DNA from: Chondrus crispus
Lineage: Eukaryota > Rhodophyta > Florideophyceae > Gigartinales > Gigartinaceae
Assembly (NCBI RefSeq): GCF_000350225.1
Contig: NW_005178692.1
Location: forward strand, 230,930-294,929
DNA: 64,000 nucleotides
Reading direction: 5' to 3'
A model generated the notes under the pieces. That model was given only the letters and a program-made list of their open reading frames with translations. It was not told where the DNA came from and ran no database searches. Positions 1 to 8,902 of this stretch are shown one piece after another. The stretch's first letter is position 1. Every line of letters starts with the position of its first letter. The position numbers were made by a program, and so were the translations under genes.

Positions 1-1726
1 CAACGGAACCAAGGGAGGGGAGCGGAGGTAGCGTAGGCTCCGCCACCGTGTGGGGACCGATAACGGGAAGGCCCCGTACCACGTTCGTCCCAGCCGACGC
101 GACGGCGGGGGACTCCCCGTCGAGGTCTCGATACCTCTTCCGTCGTGCCTCTCGCGCAGTAGAACCGACACCCCCTTTGCTCCGAGAGGGTGCCGCCAGG
201 AGGGGATTCGGACGTGCCACGAAGGCATCTCCTTGACAATCATAAGCCAGGAAGGAACTCCGGGTCCCTGTCGTATAGTCGGTCCACGGTCGCCTGTTAC
301 GTTCGGGCACCGCAACGGCGCGGTGCATCAAGTCGAGGACCGAGGTGTAGGACCATGGGACATTCGGGGAACCGCGCTCCAAGGGGTGCAGGGTCACGTC
401 GGGCAGAGGCGGCGCGACCCGACCCAGGAAGGACAGCACACCGACGGGCTGTACGAAGGCGCGTCCATGTACCGAGACCTCGCTCATGAAAGCGTTACAG
501 GTGGACCACGCCCATTCGCACTCGTAATTGTAGACAAGTTCCTCATACGCTGGGTGCCTCGAGTCAGCACACGCGAAGCCGAAATGCTTCAATGCGTAGG
601 GGAGTAACGGATGCACTCCCAACGAAGGGAGTGCCTCCCCTACGCCCGGCGGGAGCCCCGGAAAATCGCTTCGCGATAGGCCCGGAGAGAAGGCAGCGGA
701 TGGGAAGACACGACCGTCGTCCTCATCGGCGTGGCGGTACGCTGACCAATCATTAGGAGCCAGGGCGATATGGTGGATGCGCATCAGGGCGCAAGCGGAC
801 TTCTGCAGGGCCGCACGAACCCTTGAGTAGGCACGAGGACGGGGGCTGACGTACAGCCCCGCTACCTCTGAAAGGATAAAACGACGGGGAGCTCGGGGGT
901 CCCGGTGGAAGAGGTACGTCGACATTCGATCGACGTATTCGACCTCTTCGACACTATAGGCAAACGTCCTATCACTGGGTATCTCGTCCGGAATTTGGTA
1001 GGGAGCACCGTCCCCCTCGGACAACAGACGACCCAAGGCAAGGGACGCCTCCGCTGCCAGCCCACTTTCGTAAATGGTGCGGATCCGGAGCAGGTCGGGG
1101 CGCAGGTAAGCCCTCGCCAGAAGTTCGCCGACGGTCAGGCCCGACCGAGCGTGACGGCGCCACGCGTAGTTTAGGCGGCTGAGCGGTAACGGAACCGACC
1201 GCTCCAGGGGCACCCCCAGCCACTCCGTAGAGGTGTCGGCCACCTCTTCCTCCGTGGCCCTGCCAAGCCGGGACGCTGTCGTCGGAGCACCAGGGCGCCG
1301 GCAACTACCAGAAGCTCCATATGAGCCCTCTGCGGGCTGATACGTGCCCTCGCACGACCATGCCACGAGCTCCCCGCCGGGGGAACCACCGCCGACACCG
1401 ACACGCGCAGGCCGAGAGGGCATCGGACCCCCTGCCACCAAGGACGATGGCGCGGTGGGCGGCAAGGCGGCGAGCGACGGAAGACTTGGCTCTTCGGGCA
1501 CTGTAGGGACCCGCCGCCCTCGGGCCTTCCGGAACGGACGGGGAGGCCACCACGGCGTCGGAGCGGCACCGTTGACGACGGTAGGAGGGAGTCGTGATGC
1601 CCCCGCCGCCTCGACGGAGGCGGGGTCATCAAGGGTCGGGGCGCAGACGACCGGTGCGTCCGATCCACTGCCAGACAACGACCGCGGAAGCGAGGGGCTG
1701 TCCCGAGGGATAGCCCGGGGCGACAT
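1..1726 (-). CDS. Antisense ORF of family B, unknown function (C-terminus beyond window)
   Basis: Reading the minus strand from an ATG at 1726 (MSPRAIPRDSPSLP...) gives a frame open for at least 575 codons to the left window edge, with no stop. The first 150 or so residues are rich in Pro, Ser, Ala and Gly. From about residue 165 the protein looks globular, with many aromatic and acidic residues (for example EWLGVPLERSV, YNYECEWAWS, RRPWTDYTTG). After about residue 490 it turns basic and Ser/Pro-rich. It runs opposite to the element, starting about 400 bp inside the 3' LTR, the same place and orientation as the antisense ORF of family A. A few short patterns seem shared with the A version (a WRTRIAVPTS-like stretch against LERSVPLPLS, and a P-[IL]-L-x-Y patch some 30 residues before an EW pair). 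That is by-eye similarity only. I recognise no known family; a host-derived gene or a regulator is possible. Confidence 0.7.
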   Translation of the reverse strand, partial: MSPRAIPRDSPSLPRSLSGSGSDAPVVCAPTLDDPASVEAAGASRLPPTVVNGAAPTPWWPPRPFRKARGRRVPTVPEEPSLPSLAALPPTAPSSLVAGGPMPSRPARVGVGGGSPGGELVAWSCEGTYQPAEGSYGASGSCRRPGAPTTASRLGRATEEEVADTSTEWLGVPLERSVPLPLSRLNYAWRRHARSGLTVGELLARAYLRPDLLRIRTIYESGLAAEASLALGRLLSEGDGAPYQIPDEIPSDRTFAYSVEEVEYVDRMSTYLFHRDPRAPRRFILSEVAGLYVSPRPRAYSRVRAALQKSACALMRIHHIALAPNDWSAYRHADEDDGRVFPSAAFSPGLSRSDFPGLPPGVGEALPSLGVHPLLPYALKHFGFACADSRHPAYEELVYNYECEWAWSTCNAFMSEVSVHGRAFVQPVGVLSFLGRVAPPLPDVTLHPLERGSPNVPWSYTSVLDLMHRAVAVPERNRRPWTDYTTGTRSSFLAYDCQGDAFVARPNPLLAAPSRSKGGVGSTAREARRKRYRDLDGESPAVASAGTNVVRGLPVIGPHTVAEPTLPPLPSLGSV

Positions 1727-2128
1727 AGTGAGGACGAAAGGGCGCGAGCCGAATAGGCAAACGAGAGAGTAGGGGGGCTCGTGGAGAAGGAGAAAGAACG
1801 CCGCTTGCCGGGTAGGAGGGGGAAGAACGGACTCCCCCGGAGGGAGTAGCGGGGTAATGCCGACGGCGAGCCCCAAAGGCACGCGCACAACCGCACGGCG
1901 GCAAGGAGCCGATGCCGAAGAGGGGGAGACGAGGTCCCCGGTTGACAGGAAGGGGGTCGAGAGGTCAGCACGCGCGCAGAGGAGCACGAGACAGGACCCC
2001 GGGGATACCGACCAGAGAGCGGAGCCGTGAGAAGGAGCGAAAGGGGCCGTATCGAGTACGCGGTTAGACATGGGTCACGCTCTACAAGCACCCGTGGACG
2101 CGGACGTCCCCGCTTAAGGGGGAGGCCG
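1727..2128. other. Non-coding stretch and polypurine tract before B' 3' LTR
   Basis: No convincing reading frame beyond shadows of the antisense ORF. The last bases before the LTR (about 2113-2128) form a purine-rich run containing TTAAGGGGGAGG, a fit for the plus-strand primer tract that LTR elements carry just upstream of the 3' LTR. The stretch may hold the promoter and leader of the antisense ORF, which starts at 1726. Confidence 0.5.
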
Positions 2129-2795
2129 TGTAGTATAACCCCCCCCCTGGGGCTTTATCTTAGATTAGATCAACTCAGAATCGGATCGGTTACTGTAGAG
2201 CTCGATGCTCTACAGTACCACCACGTGTACCCCCGAGTACAGGGGGCGCACGTGTACACGTGTACGCGCGGGACTGCAGAACGCACACACGTGTACTGTC
2301 AGCCCCGATGGCTGACAGCATTACAGTGTCGACCGACCGCTACAGTACGTCGCTACAGTACATCGGTACTGTACTATTATGATAGGTTATTATGTACATT
2401 AAATATGGAGCGGACCGGCGGCGGTGGAGGAGGACAAGCACGGACTTGTCACCCACCGACCGTCAAGGTCCGACTTCCCGCTTATTCTAAGGTAGCGTTC
2501 GCTAACTACCTTAGAGCGGTACCGAGCGCGGGTTGAGGACGCGCGCGGTACGCCCACGAGTCGGCTCCGCCTCCGCCCGTCGGTACTGGATCGTTACCCA
2601 GTACGGCGCCGGGGCGTCGAGGCGTCGAACCGCTCGCGCGTGCCGGCGTCCTCCCCGTTCCCGCTCTACCACGCTACCCGGGCCCGCTGCCCGGTGCCGT
2701 TAGCTGGTGTCCTGCTTCACCCCCGTCTTCCCGATCGGACGGGGTCTCGGTCGAACTGTGCATACACCCCTATCGCTGGGGGTGTTTATGCTACA
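2129..2795 (+). repeat. LTR, family B (3' LTR of B')
   Basis: Begins TGTAGTATAAC and ends TTTATGCTACA, so it has TG...CA termini with a short terminal inverted repeat. Its reverse complement matches 62233-62916 and 30754-31376. It is dense in short palindromes: a 9-bp stem CTGTCAGCC with 5-nt loop at 2296-2318, repeated TACAGTA words, and CACGTGTAC words. The AT-rich patch near 2380-2405 (TATTATGTACATTAAATA) is a possible core promoter. Confidence 0.85.
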
Positions 2796-3345
2796 CCCTT
2801 GGGGCAACTCAAGGGAGGAGTAAAACAGATTATCAATAAGAGGGAAGATCGGCACCATCGGGAAAGAGGAACGCGACAGCGGTGACGGTACGCCAACAAA
2901 AAAAAGAGAAGGGAAATGTAACGAGGAAAAGAGAAGGAAAGTGGAAAGAGGAAGATACGACCGCGGCGACGCGGCGTATACAAAGAGAAAAAAAGGGCAG
3001 AGAGAAAAAGAGGAGGAAGTAGCGAGGTGAAGAGAAGGAGAAAGGAGGTACAAGGGTGCCACCGTGATTATGACGGGGTGGGTATCAATGAGAAAAAGAG
3101 GAGGAAACGAAGGGACGAAGGAGCACGCAGGAAAATTCAATTTACGGATCAAAGGCGACATGACGAGGTCGCAAATTCAGCGTCACGCAGGCAGGATAGA
3201 GATGCGACAAGGTATCACGAGGGAAGTGTCGCGCCCGTCAGCTCAGATGGGAGGGTTACCAAAGGATTTACCCTTTGGAAGTGATGACACGAGGCGAGCC
3301 AAAACTCGCAGGTCGTCAATCGAGGCTCCTTGCAGAGCCTCTCCC
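2796..3345 (+). other. Purine-rich tail zone of A0
   Basis: From about 2860 to 3130 the plus strand is mostly A and G, with the word AAAAAGAGGAGGAA at about 3005 and 3090. The same word recurs in the corresponding parts of A1 and A3. No coding signal is supported; the frames open here are low-complexity shadows. The 3' end of the antisense ORF region may reach slightly into 3240-3345, where the sequence still matches the end of the A1 antisense ORF. Confidence 0.5.
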
Positions 3346-4970
3346 TCAACACCGTGAGCACGGAGTAAGGCACAGTATACGCTCGTGACGTCGTGGGTAT
3401 TTTTGGAAATTGTTGGAGATGGGGAGGGGAGATATCACTTCCCTTACCGACAATGTTTCGGTGTGGCCTGCCGAGGGAATTTCGACAGCTGGGGGCGCCT
3501 TTGACGAGGATGGAGAGGCTAGGGCTGCGCGCGGGGAAGCAGGGACAGCCGATCGAGGAGGAATTGGAGAGGAAGGACGGGAGCATACGTGAAGCTCCCG
3601 GGGGTCAGATGTGACGATGGGGGTAACGTCGGGAACCGGTGTTTGGTTTCCGAATCGACGGCTCGTTTGAGCTTCCCACGCTGAGCAGAGGGTCGATGAC
3701 CAGGGGTTGAACCACACGAAGTCGCCCGCGGCTGGGTGGTTTCGACCAGGGGAGAAAGAGGGACGTTGGCGAGTGAAGGATCGAGAGGAGTTTTGCAGAG
3801 GGACACAGTCCCAATCCACGCCCTCGATCGTATCAAAGAGGGAGCGTATTTCGCGATTGAAATCAGAGCCACCCAGAGGGACAGAGAAGTCCAATAGACG
3901 CATTTGTGCTATCAGCTTCGCGGGGAGGTGCCACAGGCGCCAGCAATCATAGGTCTCCCACAAGAGGGTCGCAGCTACTTTGACGCACCACTCTGTGTGG
4001 AAGACCACCCATAACCCGTGTTGCGGATCCCGCAGGTAGCTGCCATAGTACGTGAGTATGGGTCCCATTTCAGCCCAAAAGCCTTGACTCACATCGTACT
4101 GGCTCCACCATGAGGGGATGCGCGGGTAACGACTTGCATAATGCTGACGGGAAATCTCGCGCGCCTCTACCATTTGGGAGCCGATGAAGTACCCCGTATC
4201 AGACCGAATACGCCGTTCAAAGCGCACTGTGTTCTGAAAGAAGAAAATACCCCCCCGTTTTAAATGACGGAAATTCGAAGGGATAATGGGTTCGGTCCAG
4301 AAGATGGCATCAGATGTGACAGTATGTCGGTTTCGCCACAGGCGATCCGCCTCGGCGGCAGGGTCACCAAAGGTGATATCAATGAGATTGTCCAAGTAGA
4401 GGCGTTCGCCCTCTGTACGACAACGCCAAGTGTCGCAACCGTATGACGAGGGTATGAGGGTGTCAGAAATGGGGGTGGCAAGTGGAGCGGATACGGCCTC
4501 CATAAATCGCATGGAGAGAGTGAGACGGCCCCGTGGGGGAGGATGACGTAGGATAGAAGTCGGAACTGCTATACGGGTTCGCCAGTCGAAGGAGCGGATG
4601 GCAAGCACCGGGGGATTACCGGGAAGCATACCCGCGTCGTCGGCGAATTGGTGTTCGATTTTGGAAACGTCGCGAATACCCACGGAGGAGAACCACTGGG
4701 CCGAGGCAAATAAGGAAGGATGTTCGTGCATGATTTTGTCCTGTAGCTCTTCGAGCGAGGGGTAGTGGCGGGCTACCCAAGAGGGATGATAACCTGGATG
4801 AAAGGCCGGGTCGGAGACGTCCGAATCAGAGGGCGTCGGGGTATAGGAGGGAGGTCGACGGAAGCGCGAGACTTGTTCGCAAAGCCGACACCGGTGCGTC
4901 GACGGGCAGTATTTTCGCCCGCGAGCTCAGGAGGTGGAGGACACGTGGGATTCGTCTTGTCCTTGCTCAT
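3346..4970 (-). pseudogene. Antisense ORF of family A, copy in A0
   Basis: Minus-strand coding region starting at an ATG at 4970 (MSKDKTNPTCPP...), 107 bp from the 3' LTR. It aligns along most of its length with the intact A1 version: shared landmarks are LFASAQWFSSVG, FADDAGMLPGN, TEGERLY, RTPSWWSQY/RIPSWWSQY, PILTYYGS, RDPQHGLW, LLDFSVPLGGSD and the QRPSFSPGRNHPAAGDFVW stretch, followed by a Pro/Ser-rich end. The copy looks broken, with about one or two breaks. Protein divergence from A1 is large while structural and aromatic positions stay, which suggests the ORF was under selection in active elements. Function unknown. Confidence 0.7.
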
Positions 4971-5076
4971 GCGGAGACTGTCGGTCAGGAATGGAAAAGT
5001 AGGGGGTCGAGAAGAGAAGAAGGAGTTGGAGATCAAGGAGTGTAGCCGATGTGCAAGGATGCTCAGAAGGGAGATA

Positions 5077-6123
5077 TGTAGTGCAATACGCACCTGAAAA
5101 GGGGGGTGAAAAGAAAGGAAAATATTTGGATATGAAAAGTAGTCCGGGTTTGGGGGACACACGTGTGAATAATTGCACAGTTTTAATTTTTAATTATTTT
5201 ATTTTATTTAGTTAATTAGTTGGCATTAATTTTGCTGAGACTAGATGAGATCTAGGATCTAGCGCCGCGAGCTACTGTACTGGCTCCGGCGGGGCGATAT
5301 ATACCTTAGCCCTCTGACCACCAAGTCAGTAAAGGTAACCCGAGTTGCCGGAGTTGAATGTCGCCTTGGTCGAAGTCCGTCTCTACCAAGACGCTCCCTT
5401 TTTCCTAATCCTACGGCATCCTTTGCGCTCGGGGGTCCCCTTTTCTCTTTTTCCTTTATTTCCCTATTCTTTTCTACTTCTATTTCTATCTTTCCCTTAA
5501 TTGTGTTGGTTCCATCGGAGCCGGTTGCGACCGATCCGGTGTAGGTGTTTTTGCCATCGGGCAACACGTCGTGTAGCGCTGCTACTGTTTCAAGTTCCGT
5601 CGGAAGGCTGTTGCGACGACGCCTCCGTCGAAGGTCTTACTTTATAAGACAGAGTTGGTACCACTTACCGCGATTGCGATCGCGCTGGTGAGGGTGTTTT
5701 TAGCCATCGGGCAGCACGTCGGTAGTAGCGCTGCTACACAATTACGATCCCGTCGGGTAGTGCTGAACAAGCCCCCGTCGAAGACCTTGAATTATACCCA
5801 AGGTGCCGAAGACGCTCGTCGAGCATTGGCCTTACAACCCAGCGAGCCGCGGTTACATCCTCGTAGACAAGCCCAACCCGCACTCGCCGAGCACTCAAGT
5901 CTTCACAAGTCTCTACCACCTTTATCCTCCCGGGCCGGGCATCTTTCCTTAACCCCCCTGTCGGAGTTGAGCTACCGTGGGCCGCAAGCCCACACAAGGG
6001 GAAAGGGAGTCTCGAACGCTCCGTAGCGCGTGCCACCGGCAGTTGTTGTTATTGCTGTTGTTTTTCGTCTTTTTGTTTGACCGTCGGACTGTGTTCGCGG
6101 CCTGCCAGGCACATTGCACTACA
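5077..6123 (+). repeat. LTR, family A (3' LTR of A0)
   Basis: Runs from TGTAGTGCAA to TTGCACTACA (1047 bp). It contains the palindrome CACACGTGTG near 5158, a GATATATACC TATA-like box near 5295, a TGAC..AAGTCA pair just downstream, then two or three imperfect tandem modules of about 130 bp, each holding a GTAGCGCTGCTAC hairpin and a CGTCGAAG(A/G)(C/T)CTTA end. It belongs to the LTR subtype also seen at 19838 and 20835. Confidence 0.85.
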
Positions 6124-6441
6124 GGTATAAGGTGTACAAGGCGCTCTTCGAGCATTGGATTTACGACCCATCGGACCAGGTTTACCTAAACACCCCTCCG
6201 AACTCGTCGAGCAGTTGCCTTTACAAGTCTCTACCACCATTTACCGATCCCGGGCTGGGCCCTTCTCATTGCCCCCCCTATCAGGGATCCGAGCTACTGC
6301 GGGCCGCAAACCCGCTTAAAGAGGACAGGGAGCTTCGAACACTCCGTAGCGCTGTGCCGTTGGCAGTTGATATTTTTGTTGTTGTTGTTTGTGTTGGACC
6401 GTAGGACCTTGGTCTCTGCCTGACAGGCGCGTTGCACTACA
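6124..6441 (+). repeat. 5'-shortened LTR, family A (5' LTR of A1)
   Basis: Matches the last 319 bp of the LTR at 19838-20804 (from GGTATAAGG to TTGCACTACA). It abuts the complete A0 LTR with no spacer, as expected if A0 inserted inside it; the missing left part would then lie left of the window. Confidence 0.75.
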
Positions 6442-6445
6442 AAAG

Positions 6446-6463
6446 TGGTCTGTCGACCTAGAA
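6446..6463 (+). other. Primer-binding site of A1
   Basis: TGGTCTGTCGACCTAGAA, four bases after the LTR end. It starts with the TGG expected against a tRNA CCA end and matches the sites of A3, B and C (TGGTCTCCCGACCTAGAA type). A second GACCTAGAA lies about 30 bp further on. The tRNA is not identified. Confidence 0.6.
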
Positions 6464-6606
6464 TTGCGTACAGGAGACCCGACCTAGAAACTGCGTCAGC
6501 TGAAACGGACTACAGGAGTTTTCTCTGCGACGTAAGTTTATTTAGGTGCGGTGGCGTTTTCTTTTTTTTCTTTGTGTTAAGTTAGGTTCGTTTTTGGAAA
6601 CAAACC

Positions 6607-8902
6607 ATGTCGACAAGCGCCCCCGGAGACGTCGGTCCCGGGGCGAGTAGGAGCGGATCGGCAAGGGCGTCGAGGATCCCGCGAGGTCCTCGCACCCGAA
6701 GCCAGGCCAATACGGCCCCGGATCCCGAAGGTCAAGAAATCCCGACGGGGATTGAAGCCGACAAGGATAACTTATCCTACAGGTTCGAGAAGATGGGCGA
6801 GGAAATTCGCCAAGAGAAGACGAAAAATCTCGAGGCTGAATTAGCCCTCGTCCGGAAGCAACTGGAGTTGCAAGCATCCGAGTTCCACACCGTTTTGGGA
6901 GAGCTGTCGGCTCGAGTGGATCTCGTCGAGAAGGAGCGAGGTGAGGTAACCGACGGTCTAGAGCCGGAGGTCCTAGCTTCGTGGAAAATTTCAGTCGGGG
7001 AAGGACGCGAGGAGCGACGCGAATCAAGCCTTGGAGTCCTTAGGAAAATTTAGAACAAGCATCGATGACCGATTCGATCGCGCCGCACAACGTCTCAAGG
7101 ATCTTGAGCAGGCCGCGGATCAAGCTCCGCAAGGATCGGACGACGAGCCGCTCCCTTCGGGTAGAGAGGGCGACCGTCGGTCGAAGAAGGACAAGCCCGC
7201 TCGTCATCGGAGCTCCAAGTCGAAGCCCTCGAAGAAGGACAAGCGACGTACAAGCAAGGGTCACTGTAGTGACGATCCCGAGAACCGCGACTCACAGTCA
7301 GAGTCGCTTGGTCCCTCTGAAGATGGTAACGGCGGTTCGTCGAACCATTCGGGCGATTCCTAACGCCGTTCAGAAGAAGGAAACGGATTTTCGTCAAGCA
7401 AGATAATTTCCTCCAGACGAGGCGGAGTCACTTCGTCCGCCTCGCGGAGAGACAAGGACGCGGAACCCGAAGATGTCGCAACGCGGCGCGGGCCGCGATG
7501 GGAGGAGTTGGAGGAGCTGAATCCGACCAACTACCTCTTCAAGAAATTACTTTCGTACCGAACGTACCGCTTGCGGAACCCCCAGACATATTTGTCAAGT
7601 TCCCGGCGGACCGCCGTGGGAAACATCAGGAGAGATATTCTGCCTAAGGTGAAGAAGGACAACACGTTCACAGGTGAGGACGGGGTCCTTGTGTTGGATT
7701 TTTTGGCAAAATTAGTTCAAGAGTTCGATACTCAAGAAATGAACGAGGGGCAAGCGATCCGCTTGTTGCCCGAATTTTTAAGCGGCATTGCCTTGAGACA
7801 GTACACTTCGGTGTCTCAGACGGCCGGGGCCCATCACGGAAAGGTATCCGTTTGGCCGGAGGCCGTACAGTGGTTGTTGAGGAGTTTCGCAACCGACGAG
7901 GCGATCCGTCAAGCCGTGCTCGCATTGCGAGAAGTTCAGCAAAGACCGTCTGAAGACGAGATAGAATTCTATATCCGTCCGACGGACGCGAGCAATCGAT
8001 GTGGAAACGTATATTCGATGGAAGAACAAATGACCATGTTTATTGAAGGACTCGATTCGAGTATCAAGGCGATGGTATCTCATTACCGACAATACAATCG
8101 GGACGTTTCGTTTTTGAGACTAGTTAATTACGCGAAGGCGCATGGCTCGGCGAGCCGCGCTAAGGACAAGAAGACCAAGAAGGTCACGATTCAGACGCCG
8201 TCGACAATTAGAGCGGGTAAGAAGCCGAGGGCTTCTTATCCCGGTCGCAAAAGTCACGCCGCCGTCCATTTAGCCGAGTCCATTTCCGCGTCAGATGAGC
8301 GCAGTGCGCACGGAAGTAGTGAAAATCACTACAAAGGAGCGTTAGTAGCCGAAGGCGAGTTCATTGAGCCATCGGAGGGCTACGGAGTGAGCGGGTCGTC
8401 AACCTTACAGACGCCCACATACACGACGGAGTCGTTTTCAGAGCCCACGGATCCCGTGATGATGTTTCGGGGGCGCGGCCACACGCCGGCGCCGCGTATT
8501 CCGATGGAAGACAAGGGTACGACGTTTGGAAGGCCAGGCTGGATGGGAAGGCCGCAACGTCAAGGAAGGCCGCCGGCCCGTGGAGGACCTAGGCCGCAAT
8601 ACCCCGTCAAGACGCACGGACTGGTGTGCTATCATTGCTATGAAAACGGGCACGCCGCGCCAACGTGCATTCTTTCCCTCCGGGAAATGCACCGAGTTTT
8701 GGAAAATTATGAGGCGTTGTCTCCGATGGAGAGGTTAGGGATACCATCGACGAGTTACCTGAAGGTCAAGAATTGGTTCGATTCGCAGACGGCGAGCACG
8801 ACGAGTGCTTCAACGCCGAGGACGAACCAACCCTTCAGGCGGTCCGCCGCGGGGCCCGCGCCGTCGGATGTGAGAAGGATCCCGCAGCGGCAGGCAAACT
8901 AG
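6607..8902 (+). pseudogene. gag: gag region of A1
   Basis: Starts MSTSAPGD. The N-terminal part is charged and heptad-like (a probable coiled coil around 6780-7000). A Lys/Arg/Ser-rich linker follows (7140-7360), then a capsid-like segment with LNPTNYLFKKLLSYRTYRL and a Leu-rich core (7508-8110). Near the C-terminus is a CCHC zinc knuckle, CYHCYENGHAAPTC (8627-8668), the nucleic-acid-binding mark of Gag. The last 130 bp overlap pol in the -1 frame. The protein would form the particle that packages element RNA. It looks broken, with a few breaks. Confidence 0.8.

Larger units (their letters stand above)
1..2795 (+). mobile_element. B': 3' part of a family B LTR retrotransposon
   Basis: The right end is a complete family B LTR (2129-2795) preceded by a purine-rich tract, so this is the 3' end of a plus-strand element whose body lies left of the window. 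The visible internal part holds only the antisense ORF and a short non-coding stretch. The sequence right of the LTR belongs to a family A tail, so B' probably inserted into A0; the duplicated target would be CCCTT (2796-2800), with its partner outside the window. Family assignment rests on the match of the LTR to 62233-62916. Whether the rest of the element is whole cannot be seen. Confidence 0.75.
2796..6123 (+). mobile_element. A0: 3' remnant of a family A LTR retrotransposon
   Basis: Only the tail is present: a purine-rich zone, the antisense ORF, a polypurine tract (CAGAAGGGAGATA, 5064-5076) and a full 3' LTR. The LTR is followed at once by a 5'-shortened LTR belonging to A1, so A0 seems to have inserted into the 5' LTR of A1 (expected duplication GGTAT at 6124-6128). 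Its gag-pol lies left of the window, beyond B'. Confidence 0.7.

Noticed and set aside
50-607. 185-codon plus-strand frame at the left edge
   Set aside because: Opposite-strand shadow of the family B antisense ORF.
1171-2091. 306-codon minus-strand frame, Arg/Pro/Ser-rich
   Set aside because: Overlaps the longer antisense ORF (1-1726) in another frame and has the biased make-up of a GC-rich shadow; the longer frame has better protein character and matches the layout of family A.
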